NCBI RefSeq assembly: GCF_013337115.1
Contig: NZ_SGWE01000003.1
Span: forward strand, 30,092 to 94,091
Length of the DNA stretch: 64,000 nt
Reading direction: 5' to 3'
Source: Deinococcus sp. JMULE3
GTDB taxonomy: Bacteria; Deinococcota; Deinococci; Deinococcales; Deinococcaceae
The first letter of the stretch is position 1, and each line of letters opens with the position of its first letter. Of the stretch, positions 34,801 through 43,046 are shown one piece after another. Position numbers and translations under genes: made by a program. Under the pieces are notes generated by a model that had not been told where the DNA came from, did no database searches, and saw only the letters and a list, made by a program, of their open reading frames with translations.

Positions 34801-37061
34801 TCGATCTCGTCGTAGATCCGGGCGGTGTCCTGCATGATCTTGTTGACGCTGACGGCCAGCGCGGCGACGGCCGTGGCGACCAGCCCGAACGGGTTGCTCG
34901 CCACCCAGGCGCTGACCGTGCTGAAGAACGTGCTCACGGCGGCCATGAGGCTCGCCCAGATCGCTGGGGCCGCGGCGGCGATCACGGCTCCCCGGAAGGC
35001 CACGAATGCCGCCACGAGGGGCAGCACGTACCCGAGCAGGTTGTCCGTGCCGTTGGCGAAGCGTTCCAGCTGCCCGACGCCCGCGGAGAGGAACTGCACG
35101 AACTTCGTGGCAACCGGCAGGAGCTTCTCCCCCACCACGATCTGCAGGCGTTCGAAGCGGGCCTTGAGCCGGTCCACTTCACCCTGGAAGGTCGCGGTGC
35201 GTTCCCGCGCGATGCGGGCCGCTTCACCGGCCTTGCCCTGCACGTCGATGTTCCGCTGGATGGCCTCGCTGTTCTGGTCCATCAGGATGGTGGCGATGCG
35301 GATGGCGTCCTGCCCGAACACGTCCCGCAGGACCTTGTTGCGGCCCTGTTCACTCATGCCCTGCAGCGCGCCGCGCAGGTCGTCGACCGTGTCGAGGAAC
35401 GGGCGGAAGCTGCCGTCCGCGTTGTACGCGTTCACGCCGATGCGTTCCAGCGCGGCCGCGCCGGTCTCGCTGGGGGACTGGAGGGACAGCAGCATGGTCT
35501 TCAGGCTGGTCCCGGCGTCCGACATGTTTTTGAAGCCGCCCTGCGCGGCCGTCGCCATGATCCCGCCGAACTGCTCGATGCTCAGGCCCGCGCTGACCGC
35601 CACGGGACCCACGGCAGCGATCGCCAGACTGAGATCCTCCGCGCCGAGGAACGTACTGTTGCTGAAGTTCGCGAAGTTGTCGGCGATCTTCGGGAGGTCC
35701 GCGGCGCTGAGTTTGAACGCGGTCATCGCGGCGGCACCAAGCTTGCTGGCCAGGGCGAGTTCGATCCCGGCGGCGCCGGAGAGGTTCATCGCGCCTTCCA
35801 GCCCGCCGCCGATCACCTGCGTGGCGCTGAGGCCCGCGCGGTTCAGTTCGAGGATGCCCGCCGCGGCCTTGCGCGCCCCGATACCCAGGGGCTCCCCGAT
35901 GGTCAGCGCGGCGGCGCGCAGGTCGTTGAAGCCCTCCGCGGTCGGCTGGGTCAGCGCCTGGATGTCCGCCATGCCCTGCTGGAACTGGGCCGCGGTTTTG
36001 AAGCTGGCGGCCATCGCGGCGGTGAACACGGCAATGGCGGCGGCCACACCGAGGAACGCGACCGGGAGTCCGGTCATGATGCCGCTGACCTGCGACAGGC
36101 CGGGAACGAACGCGCTCAGCTGCGAGAGGGCGTTCGTGACGTTCCCGCTCAGTCCGGCGATGTTCACGCGGCCCTGGATGGTGTTCGCCTCGCGGGCGGT
36201 CTGGGCGAGGAGGCGGTTGACCGTGCCGAGCTGCTGGGCGGTCAACTGCCCGCTCGCGGCCACGCCCTGCAGGCTGGTGCGGATGCGGGTCAGGTCGGCG
36301 GTGTACGCGGCGACCGCCGCGCGACGCTGCGCGAGGTTCGTGGCGGCGACGGCGGCCGCGTCGAACTGCGCGCGGGCCCCGGCGAGATCCGTGCGGAGTT
36401 TGGTGATGCCGTCGCTCTGCACCTGTCGCAGGCCCTGCGTGGTGCGGGTGAGCGCCTGGTCGAGCGCCTTGAACTCCGCGCTGCCCGCGGCGGCGGTACC
36501 GGACGCGACTCTCAGGGCACTCTGGAGGCCCGCGAGGCGGACGGCGTACGCGTTCGCGTCGACGTCGCCACGGCGGTAGGCGTTGTTGAGTTTCTCCAGA
36601 TCCGCGAGGAGGTTCTGGGCGTTGGCGCTGAGGGAACCGCGTCCCCCGCCGCCCCCGGCCCCACCTGGGCCGCCGCTGCCGCCCAGGGCGCGCAGCTGGG
36701 CGATCAGGGCGCGCAGCTCGGCCAGCTGGGTGTTGATCTGCGTCTGTACGGCGGTCAGGGCGCTGGTGTTGATGCTGACCACGGCGTTCAGCTGGGTGCG
36801 CAGGCGGTTCAGGGCGGTGTCGATGCTGGCCTGCTCCAGCGTGATGGGGAGCTTCAGGGGGGACGTGCCGATGGCGCTGGTGATCTGACTACGCAGCGCG
36901 GCGGGCGTGGCGCCGCTGAGTTTCGCGGTGAGGGTCAGCGTGCCATGTTTCCGGGCGAAGTCCGTGACTTCCTTGATGGCGTTCAGGGCGTCGCGCGCCC
37001 CCTTGCGCAGGGGGGCGACGTCCATGCTCGCCACGGTGTTCAGTGGGGTGGGGCTGGTCAT
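31806..37061 (-). CDS. tail tape measure protein
   Basis: 1751 residues, the longest gene in the window, from ATG 37061 with GGAGG upstream. Features: N-terminal helices, a glycine-rich break near residue 135, hydrophobic segments near 325-350 (PVAFLGVAAAIAVFTAAM) followed by the TP901-type tape-measure core (GTSLKTMLLSLQSPSETGAA), more hydrophobic stretches near 690-740, and about 850 residues of alanine/glutamine/arginine-rich coiled coil. It sets tail length and enters the host envelope. At about 1.5 angstrom per residue the tail would be very long, roughly 260 nm, which supports a siphovirus-like particle. Confidence 0.93.
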   Translation of the reverse strand: MTSPTPLNTVASMDVAPLRKGARDALNAIKEVTDFARKHGTLTLTAKLSGATPAALRSQITSAIGTSPLKLPITLEQASIDTALNRLRTQLNAVVSINTSALTAVQTQINTQLAELRALIAQLRALGGSGGPGGAGGGGGRGSLSANAQNLLADLEKLNNAYRRGDVDANAYAVRLAGLQSALRVASGTAAAGSAEFKALDQALTRTTQGLRQVQSDGITKLRTDLAGARAQFDAAAVAATNLAQRRAAVAAYTADLTRIRTSLQGVAASGQLTAQQLGTVNRLLAQTAREANTIQGRVNIAGLSGNVTNALSQLSAFVPGLSQVSGIMTGLPVAFLGVAAAIAVFTAAMAASFKTAAQFQQGMADIQALTQPTAEGFNDLRAAALTIGEPLGIGARKAAAGILELNRAGLSATQVIGGGLEGAMNLSGAAGIELALASKLGAAAMTAFKLSAADLPKIADNFANFSNSTFLGAEDLSLAIAAVGPVAVSAGLSIEQFGGIMATAAQGGFKNMSDAGTSLKTMLLSLQSPSETGAAALERIGVNAYNADGSFRPFLDTVDDLRGALQGMSEQGRNKVLRDVFGQDAIRIATILMDQNSEAIQRNIDVQGKAGEAARIARERTATFQGEVDRLKARFERLQIVVGEKLLPVATKFVQFLSAGVGQLERFANGTDNLLGYVLPLVAAFVAFRGAVIAAAAPAIWASLMAAVSTFFSTVSAWVASNPFGLVATAVAALAVSVNKIMQDTARIYDEIDQSANEGHARMMKRVQELTAAGTELSRTQAKLLLAMDTLQNAEQGDLTGTNFWGERTYQVDPKKVDEARERVEALRTELAALRTEAGRRGESGGAVAAVDPAKVKEQSEAVRNLKATLDDRAFQLKIGGLDGLEKEVAQVGKAFDELRKKLKASFGGNLNSDELKSALAELSTAQLNEEKAVRAKYAKEKAAERLKEYQQAAAQARQGAFDVQRAEIQAMQEGRARTQAERDLQLAELRDSVARQVAEYARYADLKAQAESGGRRQEVALRRQWQREDIERAEQQAEAVAAAEGEARTALIATLADENERRRLSREDEIRQVRQTVRDRVAALAGYPAAQQRILNAGRVQEQALQNRWAQEDQQSARERAQRIAQAFQAATDAELKARGAARDAEQARVDLDTARRVAQARGNAEQIADIELDAQQRRLALQEQAATDERDVQRRQLDLTLDQALRAQGLSQEERAALVRKYNADVTQLDRQFTAGQIGRARDREQAERDAAEKIRQARITAAFQPAEDAQRQIRDVQREQGLAQSTADRLAAQRALTAAQAEYSTRLAQGLATARDLNLTDEERRQRLDALADAQAEVIKGQQQELDLARQLVLEARGVEAAYTRISLVLSDPGGATMQRELALATSDVADAYARAAPYLQQFRTASLKLGDFNAARDALEGLVTALEAQRQKLETLRGEYDRQRTALQGIQDVLRGFGQEFGDEGLLNNAVQFNQGAYNQARAALTTLLQGGKYDAAQLADATQKLQAAYGGLKDSVVAVGDAQASVFEKESRALQKTTDARLKVIDTQLDAARRAGNDTLVRSLEADRDRITRETEAKVDELETRADAARKAAQTALTDRTRGLQQTLGAVAQGTQVAQRGVQDLGGQVQQAERDMQSSAERMKASLTGVFKGLPAIAASAGQQAGQAFVQQLQAQLNTARLPVPTAAARAVPGGAGDTYVTNLYLNGSRASAPQDLAQLARDITPLIRGEAQRRNPGGPCAGQR

Positions 37062-37090
37062 TCTGATGCCTCCAGGCGCAGGTGGCGGGG

Positions 37091-37096
37091 TACGGT
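37091..37096 (+). promoter_or_regulatory. -10 box of the lipoprotein moron
   Basis: TACGGT, six bases before ATG 37103, on the strand opposite to the tail operon. It fits the leaderless TANNNT pattern and gives the moron its own promoter, located just behind the tape-measure start. Confidence 0.45.
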
Positions 37097-37102
37097 GGGC
37101 AG

Positions 37103-37552
37103 ATGCGGAACGTGCTGCTGATCGGATTGGTGCTGCTGGGGCTGGGCTCGTGCAAGAAGCAGGAGGCGCAGCCTGCGGCAGCTGGAGCGTCGGCCCCTGC
37201 CGCCGGGACCGCTGAGCAGGCAGGGACGGGAACAGCGTTTGCCCGGGCGTCCGACCAGTACCTGATCGACACGAAGGCCGTGAAGAGCGACTGTGCCGGG
37301 CTGCTGGGCGATCAGATGTACGGCGCGGTGCAGAAGGTCAGCAGCGGCGCGGGCGGGCTGGTGTGCGGCCGGATGACGCTGGGGGCGGACACGACGCGAG
37401 AAATGATCGACATCGCGCATGGGCGCAATCAGGCGTCCCCGTGGGAGGACGGGCCGTTCACGAGCGGGATCTTCGCGATTGAGGACAACGCGACGATGAC
37501 GGCGATGATCTTCCCGGAGCAAAACGCGCTGGTGCTGGCCAGGAACGACTAA
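37103..37552 (+). CDS. antisense lipoprotein moron in the tail operon (149 aa)
   Basis: The only plus-strand gene within the 37-kb minus-strand prophage region. ATG 37103 (MRNVLLIGLVLLGLGSCKK) begins a lipoprotein signal with lipobox GLGSC. An alanine/glycine linker leads to a small domain with two further cysteines (SDCAGLL, GLVCGRM). It has its own promoter and lies between the tape measure and a gp10-like gene, overlapping the latter's 3' end by three bases. Independent, oppositely oriented lipoprotein genes in tail operons are typically lysogenic-conversion or superinfection-exclusion factors; that role is inference. Confidence 0.75.
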   Translation: MRNVLLIGLVLLGLGSCKKQEAQPAAAGASAPAAGTAEQAGTGTAFARASDQYLIDTKAVKSDCAGLLGDQMYGAVQKVSSGAGGLVCGRMTLGADTTREMIDIAHGRNQASPWEDGPFTSGIFAIEDNATMTAMIFPEQNALVLARND

Positions 37553-38028
37553 CGGCTGCGCAGGGCCAGCTGGAGTTGCTTGGAGAACAGTTCCGCCATG
37601 CGCCGGGCGGCGAACACCTGCGCGCCGGTGATCACGGGTCCGGGGAGCCACCAGGCCTGCCCGGAGCGTCCGACGGTGTACGGCTGGGACGGGTCGGCCT
37701 GCGCTTCGGCCTGGGCCTGGAGCTGCGCGGGGTCCACGTCGTCCCGGCCGTACTCGATCAGGGACGCGTAGGGGCTGTCGCTGCTGACGGTGACGCGGAT
37801 GCCGGTGCGGGTGGCGCGAGCCCTGGCGTCCAGGGACCGCAGGTAGTCCTCGGTCCGCTGGTACGCGCCGGGCGTGGTGTTGTAGATGTTCGCCTGCGCG
37901 CCCAGGATCAGGTGCCCGCAGGTTTCCGCTTCGACCCGCGCGGCGATGGCGGGAAGTTCGTCACAGGCGTCAAGTACGCCCTGGAACAGGGCGCGCAGGG
38001 CGCGGTCGTCCACGTCGATGCCACTCAC
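37549..38028 (-). CDS. HK97 gp10-like neck/tail completion protein
   Basis: 159 residues from GTG 38028, overlapping the previous stop. Helical N-terminus, then VTVSSDSPYASLIEYGRDD (about 83-101), the conserved (I/L)EYG motif of the HK97 gp10 family. In most siphophages this gene lies between capsid and major tail protein, but here it is after the tail genes and directly before the tape measure, so the usual role may be altered. Confidence 0.7.
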   Translation of the reverse strand: MSGIDVDDRALRALFQGVLDACDELPAIAARVEAETCGHLILGAQANIYNTTPGAYQRTEDYLRSLDARARATRTGIRVTVSSDSPYASLIEYGRDDVDPAQLQAQAEAQADPSQPYTVGRSGQAWWLPGPVITGAQVFAARRMAELFSKQLQLALRSR

Positions 38029-38390
38029 GGTTTCCTCCCCAGGGCGCTGGCGATCCGGTCGAAGCGGCGCGCTTCCTCCGCCTCACGCCGGGCGATGCGG
38101 GCCTCGCGGGTGTGCTCCCACGGGTGCGCGATCTGGTCGAGCTGTTCGACGTGATCGTTGAAGGGTTTCAGCGTGTGGTACGCCTCGCCCGGACCGGGGC
38201 GGCCACTGGGGTTCTTCGGGTCGACCAGCTGCTGCCCGAGCTTCAGGCCCGCGGCGAGGCTGAGGTCGCGCAGCTGCGTGAGGCGCCGTTCGGCGTCCCG
38301 TTCCCCCTCGATGGTGGCGGCCCGGGCGATCAGGCGGTCGGGCATGGCCATGACGGCGTCGTAGCGGTGCACGCCGAACACGCGGATCAC
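38025..38390 (-). CDS. hypothetical phage tail-region protein (121 aa)
   Basis: GTG 38390 overlaps the preceding stop (GTGA) and its own stop overlaps the next GTG. Charged, mainly helical, with HPWEHTREARIARREAEEAR near the C-terminus. No recognised family. Position between major tail protein and tape measure suggests an assembly role. Confidence 0.6.
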   Translation of the reverse strand: MIRVFGVHRYDAVMAMPDRLIARAATIEGERDAERRLTQLRDLSLAAGLKLGQQLVDPKNPSGRPGPGEAYHTLKPFNDHVEQLDQIAHPWEHTREARIARREAEEARRFDRIASALGRKP

Positions 38391-38800
38391 GTACTCGTCG
38401 AAGGTGCTGTCTGGAGGCCCTGGAGGCGCTGCTGGTACAGGGCGGTCAGTTTCGCCTGCCGCGCCCTTGCCCGCGTCACCAGGGCCGTCAGTTTTCCCTC
38501 GGTGTCATCCACGTCGTTCAGCACCCACATCGCGTCAAGCAGCGCGAGACGGTCGGGCCAGCTGAGTAGCACCGGCGGGGACTGACCGCGCAGGCTGGCC
38601 TGCACGAGCCGGTCGAAACGCTGCCAGAGGTTCGGGTCGACGTCGTCCTCGCTGATGTCGTCCCAGTGCTCTCGCATCGCGCCGAGGCCCACGGTGAACG
38701 TGAGCAGGTCGAGGAGGTGCGCGTCGACGTGCGCGGCGCTCCAGGCGTGCAGGGTGACGGTGCCGGTGCTGAGCGGCACGGTGGTGCGGACGATGATCAT
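38387..38800 (-). CDS. tail assembly chaperone-like protein (137 aa)
   Basis: The start is ATG 38800 (MIIVRTTVPLSTGTVTLHAW), overlapping the 61-codon gene before it (ATGA). Acidic helical middle (EHWDDISEDDVDPNLWQRFD) and a C-terminal helix bundle. Small genes between the major tail protein and the tape measure usually encode the tail assembly chaperones; here two separate overlapping genes take the place of a frameshifted pair. Inferred from position. Confidence 0.6.
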   Translation of the reverse strand: MIIVRTTVPLSTGTVTLHAWSAAHVDAHLLDLLTFTVGLGAMREHWDDISEDDVDPNLWQRFDRLVQASLRGQSPPVLLSWPDRLALLDAMWVLNDVDDTEGKLTALVTRARARQAKLTALYQQRLQGLQTAPSTST

Positions 38801-38982
38801 GCCCGCAGGCCTCGCGCGGCGGGGCGGGCGAGGTCCTGCAGAGCGCGCCGCAGGCCTGCGTCCGGGTCCGGACAGCCCAGCTGGCGCAGCACGTCCAGCA
38901 TCAGGCTGGTCGGGATCGTCGCGGCGTGGGCGGCCGGCGCGCGGCGGTTCAGTTCGTCGGCGATGTGGTCGGGGGAAATCAT
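38797..38982 (-). CDS. small tail assembly protein (61 aa)
   Basis: ATG 38982 with AGGAG six bases upstream. Helical, MISPDHIADELNRRAPAAHA onwards. Overlaps the following gene by four bases. May be the first half of a two-gene tail chaperone set. Confidence 0.6.
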   Translation of the reverse strand: MISPDHIADELNRRAPAAHAATIPTSLMLDVLRQLGCPDPDAGLRRALQDLARPAARGLRA

Positions 38983-39055
38983 GGCTCTCCTGTTGGTGGT
39001 AGCGGAGGGGTGGGCCGCCCACGCCGGGAAATGGGGGGCGTGAGCGGCGCGGCGG

Positions 39056-39748
39056 TCAGGGTGCGGCAGGTTCGGGGAGGGCCTCGCCGTCCAGGGCGAG
39101 CAGCAGGGCGTTCAGTTTGCTCAGGGGCAGCGTGAAGACCGCGCCGTACGGGGTGATGTTCGCGTCGAAGCCCGCGAATTCCGGGCCGAGTTCGTAGGTG
39201 AAGGCGCGGACCGTCACCAGGAACTGCGGGACATCGCGGGTGCCCTGGCGGTCCGTGCCGTTGCTCTGCAGGGCGGCGCGCTGGTGCCAGAACACCCGGA
39301 TCTCGCGGTCCGGGTCGATGCCGGGGCGTTTGGCGATGACGATCACGCGGGTGAGGACGCTGGCGCCCGGGTTGAACGCCGCCATCTTGACGCCCGCCAG
39401 ATCGGGGTCGGTCAGTTCGGCGCTGGGCGCTCCGGCATGCAGCGCCAGGACGTTGGCGTCCGGGGTGAGGCAGGGCAGTTCGTACGTGACGGTCACGTCC
39501 GTGATTTCCTCGTCCACGACGATGGGCGGGCCACCCTCGGGGTTCAGGGCGCGGATCGGGTCGCGGCTGACGTCGCTGCCCGCGACGATCACGGCATCCT
39601 CAGGGAACAGGCCCATGTCAATGAATCCGGTGATGCCCTCGAAAGGTTCGACCGGGTCGACGAGGACGACGCGACCTTCGCGCAGCAGGTTCGCGGCGAG
39701 GTGCGCGGTGGTGGCGTTCATGGCCTTGAAGGGAGCAGTCTGGGTCAT
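39056..39748 (-). CDS. major tail (tube) protein
   Basis: 230 residues from ATG 39748 with GGAGG upstream. Beta-rich with PDANVLALHAGAPSAEL and FNPGASVLTRVIVIAKRPG in the centre and a C-terminal ITPYGAVFTLPLSKLNALLL. The size, the fold pattern and the position between connector genes and tape measure identify the tail tube subunit that stacks along the tape measure. Confidence 0.75.
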   Translation of the reverse strand: MTQTAPFKAMNATTAHLAANLLREGRVVLVDPVEPFEGITGFIDMGLFPEDAVIVAGSDVSRDPIRALNPEGGPPIVVDEEITDVTVTYELPCLTPDANVLALHAGAPSAELTDPDLAGVKMAAFNPGASVLTRVIVIAKRPGIDPDREIRVFWHQRAALQSNGTDRQGTRDVPQFLVTVRAFTYELGPEFAGFDANITPYGAVFTLPLSKLNALLLALDGEALPEPAAP

Positions 39749-39764
39749 GGGGAACCTCCGGGGT

Positions 39765-40202
39765 TCAGGTGGGTGGCAGTTCGCCGTGCAGGAGTTCGAT
39801 GGCGTACACCGCGCGGCTCATCACGGCGCGGCCCGGCAGGGGGGTGAGGGCGGGAGGCTGCTGGAGGACGTACCAGCTGACGTCGCCGGGCGCTCCGGCG
39901 ACCGCCTCGCGGATCTGGTGGGCCAGGGTGGCGGCGGCGGTGGAGGTGGTGGCGACGGCGGCGACGGGCGTCCAGTACTCCTCGCCGGTGATGGGGCGCG
40001 GCCACTCGATCTGGACGTATCCGAGTGGGCGGCTGGCGAGGTACGCGCCGAGGCCGCGTTCCCCGGCGCCGATGGCGGGGCGGCGCTGTTCGTCGACCGG
40101 CGCGGCCTGCAGGGGGAGTTGCTGCTCGTCGGGCAGGAGGACGTTCACGCCGGGCAGCGCGGCGCTGATCTTCCGGCGCAGGTCGAGGGGGACGTTCTGC
40201 AT
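39765..40202 (-). CDS. head-tail connector/tail terminator-like protein (145 aa)
   Basis: The start is ATG 40202 (MQNVPLDLRRKISAALPGVN), overlapping the previous stop by one base (TGATG). The alternation of helix and strands, with RAVYAIELLHGELPP near the end, resembles tail terminator proteins, which lie just before the major tail gene. Role assigned by position. Confidence 0.6.
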   Translation of the reverse strand: MQNVPLDLRRKISAALPGVNVLLPDEQQLPLQAAPVDEQRRPAIGAGERGLGAYLASRPLGYVQIEWPRPITGEEYWTPVAAVATTSTAAATLAHQIREAVAGAPGDVSWYVLQQPPALTPLPGRAVMSRAVYAIELLHGELPPT

Positions 40203-40579
40203 CACGGCCTCCGGAGGACGCAGGTGCCGACGCGGATGCCGGTGAAGTCGCTCACCTGTCCGTATTCCAGGATTTCGAGGGTGCCGTCGTCGAAGTCCGT
40301 GGCGGCCGCGCCGGGGAACGGGGGGCGGTCCTGGGGGCGGACCTTCAGGATGCGGAGGTCCTCGAACGGCACGCGGCGTTCCGTGGCGACGGCCCGCCAC
40401 CTGGACTGTTCGTCCGGCTTGAGCCGCTGCGGGTCGGTCACGCCGCACCGGACCTCCCAGGTGTGCTCCCCGAGGGTGAAGGTCAGCTGGTGGCGGAAGA
40501 TCAGGCCCGCGTTCGCCTGGATCTCCCAGCCCGCCTCGGCGCGCAGGGCGGCCAGTTCCGGATCTGGGGCGAGGCTCAC
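40202..40579 (-). CDS. head closure-like protein (125 aa)
   Basis: GTG 40579. N-terminal helix, then a small beta barrel (HTWEVRCGVTDPQRL, then GTLEILEYGQVSDFTGI). Size and order (two genes after the 221-residue protein behind the capsid gene) fit a head closure or stopper protein. Inferred. Confidence 0.6.
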   Translation of the reverse strand: MSLAPDPELAALRAEAGWEIQANAGLIFRHQLTFTLGEHTWEVRCGVTDPQRLKPDEQSRWRAVATERRVPFEDLRILKVRPQDRPPFPGAAATDFDDGTLEILEYGQVSDFTGIRVGTCVLRRP

Positions 40580-40986
40580 CGGTCACCCCCGATGCCGTAC
40601 CCGGTGATGTCCGGGGCGGGGTTGGCACTCCTGGGTCCGCCGCTGCTGGGGCTGGCGGGGTCCGCCTCGGCTTCCGCTGCCTTGAGCCAGCCCTGGAACA
40701 CCTCGACGCGCCCGAGGATGTCCCGTTCGGTCGTGATGTCGCCCTCCGCGCGGAACTTGTCGGCGCGGCGCATCAGGGCCGTGATGGCGTTGGTCAGCGC
40801 GGTGACCCGGACCCGCGCCTGCTGCTGCCGGGGCGTGCCGCCCTGCTCGGCGGCCAGCTGTTCCCACAGCGTGACGCGCCGCGTGAACGCCGCCTCGTCG
40901 AGGCCCAGGTCGGTGCCGGTCAGGCCGTACAGTCCCTCGAGGCGGTCGACGGTCGTCAGGGCCGGGGGGTTTTCCGAGGCGGTCAC
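40576..40986 (-). CDS. head-tail adaptor-like protein (136 aa)
   Basis: GTG 40986; its stop overlaps the next gene. Almost wholly helical (VDRLEGLYGLTGTDLGLDEA, then LTNAITALMRRADKFRAEG), which is the usual make-up of head-tail adaptors that dock onto the portal ring. Assigned from secondary structure and position. Confidence 0.6.
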   Translation of the reverse strand: MTASENPPALTTVDRLEGLYGLTGTDLGLDEAAFTRRVTLWEQLAAEQGGTPRQQQARVRVTALTNAITALMRRADKFRAEGDITTERDILGRVEVFQGWLKAAEAEADPASPSSGGPRSANPAPDITGYGIGGDR

Positions 40987-40991
40987 CCCGG

Positions 40992-41657
40992 TCAGCCCTG
41001 GAAGTGCGTGGCGACGGTCTGCACGATCTTCTTGGCCTGGTCGTCGCTGATGTCGGGCAGCTGGGTGAGCTGCCCGGCGGTGAAGCCCTGCAGGCTCTCG
41101 TAGGTGGTCAGGCCGAACGTGGCGAGCACGCCGCGGCGGCTGAAGTTGCTGGGCAGTTCCGTGCCGGCCCTGGTGGGGTACAGCGCGGCGTACCCGGCAG
41201 CCACGGCCTTCGCGCTGGCCAGTTCGCGGTCCTTCTCGGCCAGGGCGCGGTCCCTGTCCGCCTGCGTGCCGTGCCCGGTGGCAAGTTCGGTCTTGAGCGA
41301 GGCGGTCGCGGTGCGGATGTCGTCGACGCTGCTGACCGGGCCGAGCAGGGCGTGGAGGGGCGTGAAGTCCACGCTGGTCCCGGCGGCGCGCAGGTCCGCG
41401 TTCTCCTGACGCAGCCGGGTGAGTTCGTCCGCCTGCGCGCGGGCCTGCTGCTGCGCGTCGTACGCCTCGGGGTTCTTCCGGCGTTCACTCTCGGCCCTGG
41501 TGATCAGGAAAGCCTGCTCTCCCCCACTGGCGTACTTCTCGACCTGGCTCTCGCTGATGGTGAGGTCGTCGGGCGGGAAGAGGGTGTTCTCGTAGTAGAA
41601 GCGGCTGTCGTGCCACAGGGGCTTGACGACGACGTGGGTCTTTTTCGGTGCGGGCAT
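40992..41657 (-). CDS. phage head protein with coiled coil (221 aa)
   Basis: The start is ATG 41657 (MPAPKKTHVVVKPLWHDSRF) with AGGAGG upstream. A compact N-terminal domain (1-60), a coiled coil of about 80 residues rich in glutamine and arginine, and a C-terminal helix-hairpin-helix-like end (TAGQLTQLPDISDDQAKKIV). The last part resembles small DNA- or protein-binding modules. Located right after the capsid gene. Exact role unknown. Confidence 0.6.
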   Translation of the reverse strand: MPAPKKTHVVVKPLWHDSRFYYENTLFPPDDLTISESQVEKYASGGEQAFLITRAESERRKNPEAYDAQQQARAQADELTRLRQENADLRAAGTSVDFTPLHALLGPVSSVDDIRTATASLKTELATGHGTQADRDRALAEKDRELASAKAVAAGYAALYPTRAGTELPSNFSRRGVLATFGLTTYESLQGFTAGQLTQLPDISDDQAKKIVQTVATHFQG

Positions 41658-41740
41658 GGTGCCTCCTGGGCGGGAGTAGGGACGCAGGCCCGTCACGGGG
41701 ACGGACCTGCGGGTTCAGCCGGTCGGGCCGGGGGTGGGGA

Positions 41741-42967
41741 TCAGTTGCGCTGGCCGCGCACGAGGATGACGCCTTCCTTCGCGCGCACCTCGGCGGCGGC
41801 GACGTCGCTGACCTTCGTGGAGATGATGTGCTCGCCGAAAGACCCCATGTTGTCGAATTCGACGATCTCGGGGATTTTCGTGAGCAGGCGGGGGCCGGTT
41901 TCGAATCCGGCGAGCGTGGCGAATTCGACCGGCTGGAGGCTGCGGTCGGCGACGATCCAGTCGCGGTTGCTCATGCCGCGCGCGATGTCGGCCGCGTCGA
42001 TGGGCGCCTCGGTGATGATCGCCTCGCTGTGCAGGTCGCCCTTCTGGTACATGGGGTTGTCGTTGGGCGTCTGGGTGGGGGTGCCGTTCGCGCCGCCCAC
42101 GATCTGCACGGTGGGGGCGGTCAGGGCGCGGCGGGCGACGGCGCGGTACGTGCCGGGCACGAACACGTCGGTCAGGTTGGCGCTGTACACGCGGCCGTCG
42201 ATCAGCTGCTCGCCGAGGTAGGCGTCGGCCGCTTCGAGGTTGCTGATGTTCGGCCCGAGGTTCGCGTCGGGCAGGTCGAGGAACGTCCCGCCGCGGCGGA
42301 TCGCGTCGAGGATCAGCCACGCGCGGGTGCGGGCGCCGTTCTGCCCGAGTTCGAACAGGGCGTCCTCGTACTCGCCGAGCTTGTTGTTCAGCACGGCTTC
42401 CCAGGTGAGGTCGAAGCCGTCTTCGAGGTTCAGGAGGCTGTACGTGGTGCCGCGCCCGACCCAGCTGTTCCGGGTGTGGGTGGTGCCCTCGGCGCGGACG
42501 TTCAGGAAGCGGTGGGCGAGGTTCACGCCGCCGCCGGCCGTGATGGGGCTGAGGTCGGTGCGGGTGCGGCGGCGCACCAGCATGAACAGGTCGGTGGCGA
42601 AGGAGGGCAGCGGGTCGAGGCGTTCGAGTTCGCGGGTCGCGCCGATCGCGTAGGTCAGGTCGCTGCTGGTGATGGTCTCCAGGGCGCGCACCTGGCGCTG
42701 CAGGCCGGGGAAGTCGCGGGTGTGCTCGGCGTGGCGTTCCAGCGCCGCCTCGTACGCCCTGGGGTTGTCGAGGCGCAGCTCGGCGCCCTTGCGCAGCTGC
42801 TCTTTGAAGCGCTGGCCGTAGAAGCCTTCGTAGAAGCGTTTGGTGCCGCGCATGGCGAGGGTGAGTGCGGTGAGGCGGTCGGGGCTTTCGCCGCGGAGCA
42901 GGGGGGTGTGCTTGGCGGCTTCGCGCAGGCCGTAGCGGAGACTGACGACGTCGGTGTTGGTGGACAT
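41741..42967 (-). CDS. major capsid protein
   Basis: 408 residues from ATG 42967, AGGAGG upstream. Helical N-terminal arm (about 1-100) then ATRELERLDPLPSFATDLFM, GTTYSLLNLEDGFDLTWEAV and a C-terminal beta-rich part (KIPEIVEFDNMGSFGEHI). Length, order after protease/scaffold and the fold pattern match HK97-fold capsid proteins, close in layout to Mu-like gpT. Forms the icosahedral shell. Confidence 0.85.
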   Translation of the reverse strand: MSTNTDVVSLRYGLREAAKHTPLLRGESPDRLTALTLAMRGTKRFYEGFYGQRFKEQLRKGAELRLDNPRAYEAALERHAEHTRDFPGLQRQVRALETITSSDLTYAIGATRELERLDPLPSFATDLFMLVRRRTRTDLSPITAGGGVNLAHRFLNVRAEGTTHTRNSWVGRGTTYSLLNLEDGFDLTWEAVLNNKLGEYEDALFELGQNGARTRAWLILDAIRRGGTFLDLPDANLGPNISNLEAADAYLGEQLIDGRVYSANLTDVFVPGTYRAVARRALTAPTVQIVGGANGTPTQTPNDNPMYQKGDLHSEAIITEAPIDAADIARGMSNRDWIVADRSLQPVEFATLAGFETGPRLLTKIPEIVEFDNMGSFGEHIISTKVSDVAAAEVRAKEGVILVRGQRN

Positions 42968-43046
42968 GTGGGCCCTCCTGGGGCGTGAGAGGCGGGGTGC
43001 GGAAACGCGCCGCCCGGGTGGGGGCGGCGCGTGGGGCGACGGTGGT

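Noticed and set aside
32028..37121. Very long plus-strand open frame (1697 codons) opposite the tape measure gene
   Set aside because: It is the antisense shadow of a GC-rich gene with few stop codons; the sequence is low-complexity and the minus strand encodes a clear tape measure protein.
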